A DNA stretch of 64,000 bases, taken from contig KL370840.1 in assembly GCA_000701945.1 (NCBI GenBank), positions 248,001-312,000 of the forward strand. The letters are read 5' to 3'. Made by a program: the position numbers and the translations under genes. How positions within the stretch are numbered: position 1 is the stretch's first letter; each line of letters opens with the position of its first letter. A model generated the notes under the pieces. That model saw nothing but the letters and a program-made list of their open reading frames with translations. It was not told where the DNA came from and made no database searches. This DNA is from Anaerotruncus sp. MC2020. GTDB taxonomy: Bacteria; Bacillota; Clostridia; Oscillospirales; Ruminococcaceae. Shown piece by piece: positions 59,330-64,000 of this stretch.

Positions 59330-59884
59330 TCAGACAGTCATTATCTCTTTTTCCTTGTCGGCTACAGCCTTGTCAGCCTCGTTGCAGAACTTGTCAGTGA
59401 TATCCTGAACCTTCTTCTCGCAGTCCTTGAGGTCGTCCTCGGTTATCTCGGAGTTCTTCTGCATCTTCTTGAGCTTATCCATAGTATCGCGTCTGATAGA
59501 GCGGATAGCAACCTTGCAGTCCTCACCGAGCTTCTTTACGCCCTTGCAGAGCTCCTTACGTCTGTCCTCGGTGAGCTGCGGAAATGCGAGACGGATAACG
59601 CTGCCGTCATTGGTGGGATTTATGCCGATATCGGATGCCTGAATAGCCTTCTCGATAGGCTTGAGCTGCTGCTTCTCCCAAGGCGAGATAACGAGGATAC
59701 GTCCCTCAGATACTGAGATTGCAGCCATTTGGTTGATAGGAGTGGGAGTACCCCAGTAATCAACGGTCACCTTGTCGAGAACAGCGGGATTAGCACGTCC
59801 TGCGCGGATAGCCGCGAACTCCTTGTCGAGGGAGTTAAGGCTCTTGTTCATTTTTTCCTTAGCGTTGTTGATAGTGTCTTTCAT
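59330..59884 (-). CDS. frr: Ribosome recycling factor
   Basis: 184 residues. Splits post-termination ribosomes with EF-G. The family segment R-A-G-R-A-N-P-A-V-L-D-K-V near residue 28 and R-K-x-L-C-K-G-V-K-K-L near residue 113 are clear; the length is standard. Confidence 0.97.
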   Translation of the reverse strand: MKDTINNAKEKMNKSLNSLDKEFAAIRAGRANPAVLDKVTVDYWGTPTPINQMAAISVSEGRILVISPWEKQQLKPIEKAIQASDIGINPTNDGSVIRLAFPQLTEDRRKELCKGVKKLGEDCKVAIRSIRRDTMDKLKKMQKNSEITEDDLKDCEKKVQDITDKFCNEADKAVADKEKEIMTV

Positions 59885-59926
59885 CGTGATACATTCCTTT
59901 CTATGCAGAAATTTTGGTTCGTTTTA

Positions 59927-60637
59927 TCAGTCCTCGTAAACAACAGTACCTACGTCCTCGCCCATGACAGCGTCATAGATGTTGTCGGGTCGGCTGAGGT
60001 CGAATACGAGCATTTTCATCTTGTTGTCGCGGCACATAGCAGCAGCGGTGCTGTCCATGACACCGAGCTCCTCGCCGATGACCTTGGAGAACGTGAGAGT
60101 GCTGTACTTCTTTGCGTCGGGGTACTTGTGGGGGTCTTTATCGTATACTCCGTCAACGAGCGTAGCCTTGAGGAATATATCGGCGTTTATCTCGGCTGCA
60201 CGGAGCGAAGCCGCAGTATCGGTCGAGAAGAAGGGGTTACCCGTGCCGCAGCCGAAGATGACTACCCTGCCCTTGTCAAGGTGACGGACAGCTCTGTTGC
60301 GGATATAAGGCTCAGCGACCTGAGACATATTGATAGCGGTCTGTACGCGTGTATCGCAGCCGAGCGACTCGAGAACGTCAGCAAGCGCGAGAGCGTTCAT
60401 AGCTGTAGCGAGCATACCGATGTGGTCAGCTCTTGTTCTGTCCATAGCTCCGCTGGAGCGACCTCTCCAGAAGTTGCCTCCGCCGACAACTACAGCGACC
60501 TGTACGCCTGCGTCAACGACTTTTTTGATACTCTTGCAGATATCGGTGATGACGTCATAGTTGAGACCTGTTTTCTTGTCGCCTGCGAGAGCCTCGCCGC
60601 TGACCTTTAATAATATTCTTTTATATTTGGGTTCCAT
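59927..60637 (-). CDS. pyrH: Uridylate kinase
   Basis: 236 residues. Phosphorylates UMP to UDP; hexameric and GTP-regulated in most bacteria. K-V-S-G-E-A-L at the start, G-G-G-N-F-W-R-G near residue 50, and [12 protein letters not shown] near residue 132. ATG 60637 is preferred over the GTG 60646 inside the GAGGTG site. First gene of the operon. Confidence 0.96.
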   Translation of the reverse strand: MEPKYKRILLKVSGEALAGDKKTGLNYDVITDICKSIKKVVDAGVQVAVVVGGGNFWRGRSSGAMDRTRADHIGMLATAMNALALADVLESLGCDTRVQTAINMSQVAEPYIRNRAVRHLDKGRVVIFGCGTGNPFFSTDTAASLRAAEINADIFLKATLVDGVYDKDPHKYPDAKKYSTLTFSKVIGEELGVMDSTAAAMCRDNKMKMLVFDLSRPDNIYDAVMGEDVGTVVYED

Positions 60638-60669
60638 ACATTGCACCTCACAAAAAAATTACTGTATTT

Positions 60670-60698
60670 ATTTTACACTAAAAATGCGTTTCTGTAAA
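60670..60698 (-). promoter_or_regulatory. Promoter of the pyrH-polC operon
   Basis: Minus-strand TTTACA (60698-60693), 17-bp spacer, TAAAAT (60675-60670), 33 bp before pyrH. Confidence 0.7.
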
Positions 60699-60846
60699 GT
60701 GTAAAATGCCAGAAAAACACCAAAACGGTATAATTTTATATATTTTACTAATTATCCCGTGATGTATCAGCACGATGTGGAACCGCTTCGTCAATTCAAA
60801 CAAAAATGTTGACAATTTCTTGTCGCATTCTTCTCTCCTGCCGTTC

Positions 60847-60875
60847 TTGACAACGAACCTCCGATGTGGTATAAT
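60847..60875 (+). promoter_or_regulatory. Consensus promoter of the tRNA-Ser pair
   Basis: Perfect TTGACA (60847-60852), 17-bp spacer, perfect TATAAT (60870-60875), 32 bp before the first tRNA-Ser. Confidence 0.9.
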
Positions 60876-60907
60876 AATAAAGCTGACTGATTGAAAGCAA
60901 CCATAAT

Positions 60908-60996
60908 GGAGAGGTATCGAAGCGGTCATAACGAGGCGGTCTTGAAAACCGTTTGACTTAACGGTCACGTGGGTTCGAATCCCACCCTCTCCGCCA
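60908..60996 (+). tRNA. tRNA-Ser (anticodon TGA)
   Basis: Acceptor stem GGAGAGG/CCTCTCC, anticodon loop CTTGAAA (anticodon TGA), a long variable arm typical of serine tRNAs, T-loop GTTCGAATC, discriminator G and encoded CCA. Confidence 0.97.
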
Positions 60997-61014
60997 CACC
61001 GAGCCGGTGCTCGC

Positions 61015-61099
61015 GGATTCGCTCGCAATCTCGCTTGTTCTTTACAAATTGTTAGTTTTCTTTCGCGTATTTCTGCAATACGAAAGTCTAACTGACAAA
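61015..61099 (+). repeat. tRNA-flanking repeat, copy B, with imperfect inverted repeat
   Basis: The first part (61015-61067) aligns with 29192-29241 downstream of tRNA-Gln. The second part forms an imperfect hairpin: 61049-61071 (TTGTTAGTTTTCTTTCGCG...) pairs with 61077-61099 (AATACGAAAG...ACTGACAAA) around a short loop. It fills the spacer between the two tRNA-Ser genes and may act in processing of the shared transcript (inferred). Confidence 0.55.
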
Positions 61100-61124
61100 T
61101 AGTTGCCGATAGTATGTCGGTAAT

Positions 61125-61214
61125 GCGGATTTACCCAAGTGGTGAAGGGGCTCCCCTGCTAAGGGAGTAGGTCGGGAAACCGGCGCGAGAGTTCAAATCT
61201 CTCAATCCGCGCCA
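61125..61214 (+). tRNA. tRNA-Ser (anticodon GCT)
   Basis: Acceptor stem GCGGATT/AATCCGC, anticodon stem CTCCC/GGGAG around CTGCTAA (anticodon GCT), long variable arm, T-loop GTTCAAATC, discriminator G and encoded CCA. Probably co-transcribed with the upstream tRNA-Ser. Confidence 0.97.
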
Positions 61215-61215
61215 G

Positions 61216-61250
61216 CGCGGTTCAGCTAAGCTGAACCGCGTATTTTTATT
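61216..61250 (+). terminator. Terminator of the tRNA-Ser pair
   Basis: Perfect 11-bp stem CGCGGTTCAGC / GCTGAACCGCG (61216-61240), loop TAA, then TATTTTTATT, directly after the tRNA 3' end. Confidence 0.92.
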
Positions 61251-61272
61251 GCCAAAATACCAATTTACAGCG

Positions 61273-61297
61273 AAAAAGCTCCCATACGGGAGCTTTT
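61273..61297 (-). terminator. Terminator of the pullulanase gene
   Basis: Ten-bp stem AAAAGCTCCC (61274-61283) with GGGAGCTTTT (61288-61297), loop ATAC. On the minus strand it is followed by TTTTTCG. Confidence 0.82.
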
Positions 61298-61298
61298 C

Positions 61299-63182
61299 TC
61301 ATTTTATCTTTACAAGCAGTACGCTTCTTCTGCCGCAGACAGCTTCGCCGTCCACATGATACAGCGGAGTAGCAGAAGCCGAGCTCTTGTCCGCGTAGAC
61401 ATCGCCCTTCGCCTGCACCTTCAGCTCATGACCGTGCGGATTCACAACGAGCATGAAACGCCCGATATACGCGATGAATGCACCGTTCTCGAGGTCCTGG
61501 AAGCTGATGAGCGCGCGTATCTCCGCACCGTAGCGAAGCCTGAACTCAGCGAATTTACGCCGTATCGCGATAAGTCCCGCATAATACTGCTGAGGCTCGC
61601 GGTAATTCGTAAGTCTGTCCCACTTTATGCTGTTGACGCTGTCGGGAGAATTATAGCTGTTGTGGTCGTAGCCTCCGCTCGGGAGCGGTTTGCTTCGCAG
61701 GAATTCCTGTCCCGCTTGAATGAACGGTATGCCCTGCGAGAAGAATATCAGAGCCGCACCGAGCTTATCGGCGGCGATGAGGTCCCAGTCGGATGCGCCC
61801 TTCATCGAAAGTAGGAGCTTATCGAAGAACGTGAGGTTGTCGTGAGCCTCGACGTAGTTGACAATCTGGCACGCAGAATCGGCGATTGAGCCGTTCATGA
61901 CCTGCTGGTGACCGACCCAGCCGCAGAGCGAAGCCTTTATCAGCTGAGCCTTGTCATATGAGCTTCCGCCGTTTACGTAGCCTGTTGCTTCGTCGTGGAA
62001 CACGCTGCCCTTGACCGTATCGCGGAACTCGTCCGAGAACACCGCATATTCAGGCAGCTTGCGGATATTGTGCTTCATCGCGCGGAGAGAGTCATCGAGA
62101 GGGCAGCCTCCGCCTGTCCAGCCCTCGCCGTAGAGGATGATATCGGGATTTATGCGGCGGAGCTTCTCGGCTGCACGATTGAGGGTCTCGATGTCGAGGA
62201 GTCCCATGAGGTCGAAGCGGAAGCCGTCGAGCTTGTAGGTCTCGGCGAGGAAGCAGAGGCTGTCAATGATATATTTGCGAGCCATTTTACGCTCAGAGGC
62301 AAACTCGTTGCCGCAGCCCGAGCCGTTGGAGTAGTTCCCCTCCCACAGTCTGTAGTAATAGTATGGGAATGTCTTGCTGAACGCCGAATTTTCAGTATTA
62401 TACGTGTGGTTGTACACAACGTCCATTATGACGCCGATTCCTCTTTTGTGGCACGCCATGACGAGCTGACGGAACTCGCGCACCCTGACCTCGCCGTCGA
62501 ACGGGTCGGAGCTGTACGAGCCCTCGAGGACATTGTAATTGAGCGGGTCGTAGCCCCAGTTGAACTGCGGCAGACTGCTGCTCTCGTCCACAGTCGCGAA
62601 GTCGAAAACAGGCAGGAGATGAATGTGCGTCACACCGAGCGATTCGATGTAATCAAGACCTATCTCGTCGCCCATATCGTTGGTGACACCCGACTCCGTG
62701 AAAGCAAGGAATTTGCCTCTGTTACGGAAGTGTCCGCTCCTGTCTATCGAGAAGTCGCGAACATGGAGCTCATAAATTATAGCGTCCGTGTATTTTTCGA
62801 GCGCAACAGGCGTGTCGAGCTGCCAGCCGTCGGGCTCAGCTCCCGAGAGGTCGAGCACCATTCCCCTTTTGCCGTTCACACCTGCCGTCACAGCGTAGAT
62901 GTCGATAGTCTCAAACTCCTCGCCGTCGATGTGGACTTCGTAGGTGTAGTACACGCCGTCGAGGTCATCGCAGACAATGGTCGACCAAACGCCGTCCCTG
63001 CACTTCATGCTTACGACCGCTATAGGAGAGCTGTCCTCGCCGTCGGGATAAAGTCTTACCTTGACCTTGTCAGCGCACGGAGACCATACCCTGAATTCTG
63101 TCTGGTGACGGGAGTAGATAGCTCCGAGCCTGCCTCCGTAGTAGTATTTGTCATCAATTTCGTCATAGTTCCTGATTGTCAA
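61299..63182 (-). CDS. pulA: Type I pullulanase (glycoside hydrolase family 13)
   Basis: 627 residues, no signal peptide, so cytosolic. Cleaves alpha-1,6 branch links of pullulan, glycogen or limit dextrins. An N-terminal CBM48-like domain (about 15-110) precedes the TIM barrel, which has the type I pullulanase motif W-G-Y-D-P (preceded by F-N), D-V-V-Y-N-H, the nucleophile region D-G-F-R-F-D-L-M-G, acid/base L-Y-G-E-G-W and V-E-A-H-D-N. The start is TTG 63182, 6 nt after GAGGTGA. An AraC-type regulator lies just upstream in the same direction. Confidence 0.93.
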   Translation of the reverse strand: MTIRNYDEIDDKYYYGGRLGAIYSRHQTEFRVWSPCADKVKVRLYPDGEDSSPIAVVSMKCRDGVWSTIVCDDLDGVYYTYEVHIDGEEFETIDIYAVTAGVNGKRGMVLDLSGAEPDGWQLDTPVALEKYTDAIIYELHVRDFSIDRSGHFRNRGKFLAFTESGVTNDMGDEIGLDYIESLGVTHIHLLPVFDFATVDESSSLPQFNWGYDPLNYNVLEGSYSSDPFDGEVRVREFRQLVMACHKRGIGVIMDVVYNHTYNTENSAFSKTFPYYYYRLWEGNYSNGSGCGNEFASERKMARKYIIDSLCFLAETYKLDGFRFDLMGLLDIETLNRAAEKLRRINPDIILYGEGWTGGGCPLDDSLRAMKHNIRKLPEYAVFSDEFRDTVKGSVFHDEATGYVNGGSSYDKAQLIKASLCGWVGHQQVMNGSIADSACQIVNYVEAHDNLTFFDKLLLSMKGASDWDLIAADKLGAALIFFSQGIPFIQAGQEFLRSKPLPSGGYDHNSYNSPDSVNSIKWDRLTNYREPQQYYAGLIAIRRKFAEFRLRYGAEIRALISFQDLENGAFIAYIGRFMLVVNPHGHELKVQAKGDVYADKSSASATPLYHVDGEAVCGRRSVLLVKIK

Positions 63183-63221
63183 AGAAATTCACCTCAAAAG
63201 TATTCTGATTCACCAATAAAC

Positions 63222-63971
63222 TCAAAGCTCGGATATATTGTCCGAGTAGTACATACTGCGGTACTGTCCAGGAGTCATACCCGTTATCTTGCGGAAAGTG
63301 GACGTAAACGCGCTCTGCGAGGAAAAGCCCAGCGAGAGCGATATGTCCGAGAGCGCGAAAGACGAGTATTTCAGCATATTTCCAGCAGTTTTTATCTTTG
63401 CACGGATAATGTAGTCCTTGAGCGTCACGCCTGTCTCTTTCGCGAATAGCCGCGACATGGAGCTCGGGTGCAGTCCCTCCCTCTCCGCGAGCATTTCAAG
63501 CGTGAGGCTCTCGTGTAGGTGGTCGTAGATGTAGTCTATCGTGCGTCTCACGTGAACAGATATCGCGCCTGTTTTCTGAGTCTCGCGCATACGCTGGGCG
63601 AAGTCCACCTGCATTTCTCCGAGCAGGTCGAGTACCTCGTCGGGGTCGGTACACTTGTCTGCCTTACGTATATAAATATCGCTCAGAGTGTACGCTACGT
63701 TGTGCTCGAGTCCGCCATCAACGCAGATACGTGCAACTATAGCGGCACACACCACAAGATGATATATATTGTTGCGGAGCGGGTCGTCCGAGAGCTGACC
63801 CTTTCCCTTATTGAAATCGAGGCGGGCACGTGCGTAGTTTTCCTTTACGCGCGAGACATCTCCGTCTCTTATGGCATAGTATTTTTCAAATTCGCTGTGT
63901 ATATCCGTTCGGGTGAAATCGTTTTCCTTTTGGATAAAAAGCCTGTAGTTAAGGTCGCGGTTGGTATTCAA
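63222..63971 (-). CDS. AraC family transcriptional regulator
   Basis: 249 residues from TTG 63971, placed 6 nt after GAGGTG; GTG 63980 lies inside that site. The C-terminal about 100 residues hold two helix-turn-helix motifs (L-E-M-L-A-E-R-E-G-L-H-P-S-S-M-S-R-L-F and I-S-L-S-L-G-F-S-S-Q), with G-M-T-P-G-Q-Y-R near the end. The N-terminal helical region is not a cupin and resembles the ligand region of other Clostridial AraC proteins. It precedes pulA by 39 bp and may control it (inferred). Confidence 0.88.
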   Translation of the reverse strand: MNTNRDLNYRLFIQKENDFTRTDIHSEFEKYYAIRDGDVSRVKENYARARLDFNKGKGQLSDDPLRNNIYHLVVCAAIVARICVDGGLEHNVAYTLSDIYIRKADKCTDPDEVLDLLGEMQVDFAQRMRETQKTGAISVHVRRTIDYIYDHLHESLTLEMLAEREGLHPSSMSRLFAKETGVTLKDYIIRAKIKTAGNMLKYSSFALSDISLSLGFSSQSAFTSTFRKITGMTPGQYRSMYYSDNISEL

Positions 63972-64000
63972 AGCCTGCACCTCTTTCCGTCGTGATATTT

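Noticed and set aside
61995..63449. A 484-codon open frame on the plus strand opposite pulA
   Set aside because: It is the complement of a strongly coding gene with all GH13 motifs; its product has no recognisable domain and its composition is that of an antisense shadow.

Overview
The window looks like chromosomal core DNA from a Gram-positive anaerobe of the Ruminococcus group (Oscillospiraceae, Clostridia). The signs are: the Firmicutes gene orders CYTH-phoH-ybeY-era-yqzL-recO-mutS2 and pyrH-frr-uppS-cdsA-dxr-rseP-ispG-polC; a PolC-type replicase; a short HisG paired with HisZ; a type I dockerin; an alpha/beta-type spore protein; strong AGGAGG ribosome sites; and a cytosolic type I pullulanase. 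The species is inferred, not proven. I see no insertion sequence, prophage, CRISPR array or rRNA.

Layout. 1-5.5 kb: a truncated lipoprotein with a solute-binding domain, a leucine-rich-repeat protein with a 45-bp tandem repeat, tyrA and a water channel. 5.5-13.7 kb (minus): one long operon from a perfect-consensus promoter at 13.7 kb, running CYTH, phoH, ybeY, era, yqzL, recO, mutS2 and a sugar-binding-like/GGDEF protein. 13.8-17.7 kb: a kinase-like protein, gapA, two zinc-ribbon membrane proteins, a candidate small RNA and a spore protein. 17.8-24.6 kb: recD2, mreB, mrp and a PAS-GGDEF-EAL protein. 24.8-31.8 kb: a GGGtGRT/NifU-like pair, a MATE exporter, nudC, tRNA-Gln, dCMP deaminase and a second sugar-binding-like/GGDEF protein. 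32-35.7 kb: ppa, prs and a membrane HD-GYP protein.

35.7-49.4 kb (minus) is one tightly packed operon of 19 genes. It holds ten histidine genes (hisZGDCBHAFIE) interleaved with nine others: two paralogous membrane proteins, a Cys-based phosphatase, a P-loop kinase-like protein, a flavodoxin-like protein, two acetyltransferases, a cytidine deaminase and a dockerin-bearing D,D-carboxypeptidase. Its promoter is overlaid by nested palindromes. 49.4-60.7 kb (minus) is the pyrH-to-polC operon for nucleotides, translation, isoprenoids and lipids. 60.8-64 kb carries two tRNA-Ser genes, a pullulanase and an AraC-type regulator.

Links between genes: prs makes the PRPP used by HisG, and ppa removes the pyrophosphate released. 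uppS, cdsA, dxr and ispG feed lipid carrier and membrane synthesis, which mreB and the D,D-carboxypeptidase use in wall building. Four separate genes make or break cyclic di-GMP. Nearly every promoter found has a TTGNNN -35 box, a spacer of exactly 17 bp and a TATAAT-like -10 box.
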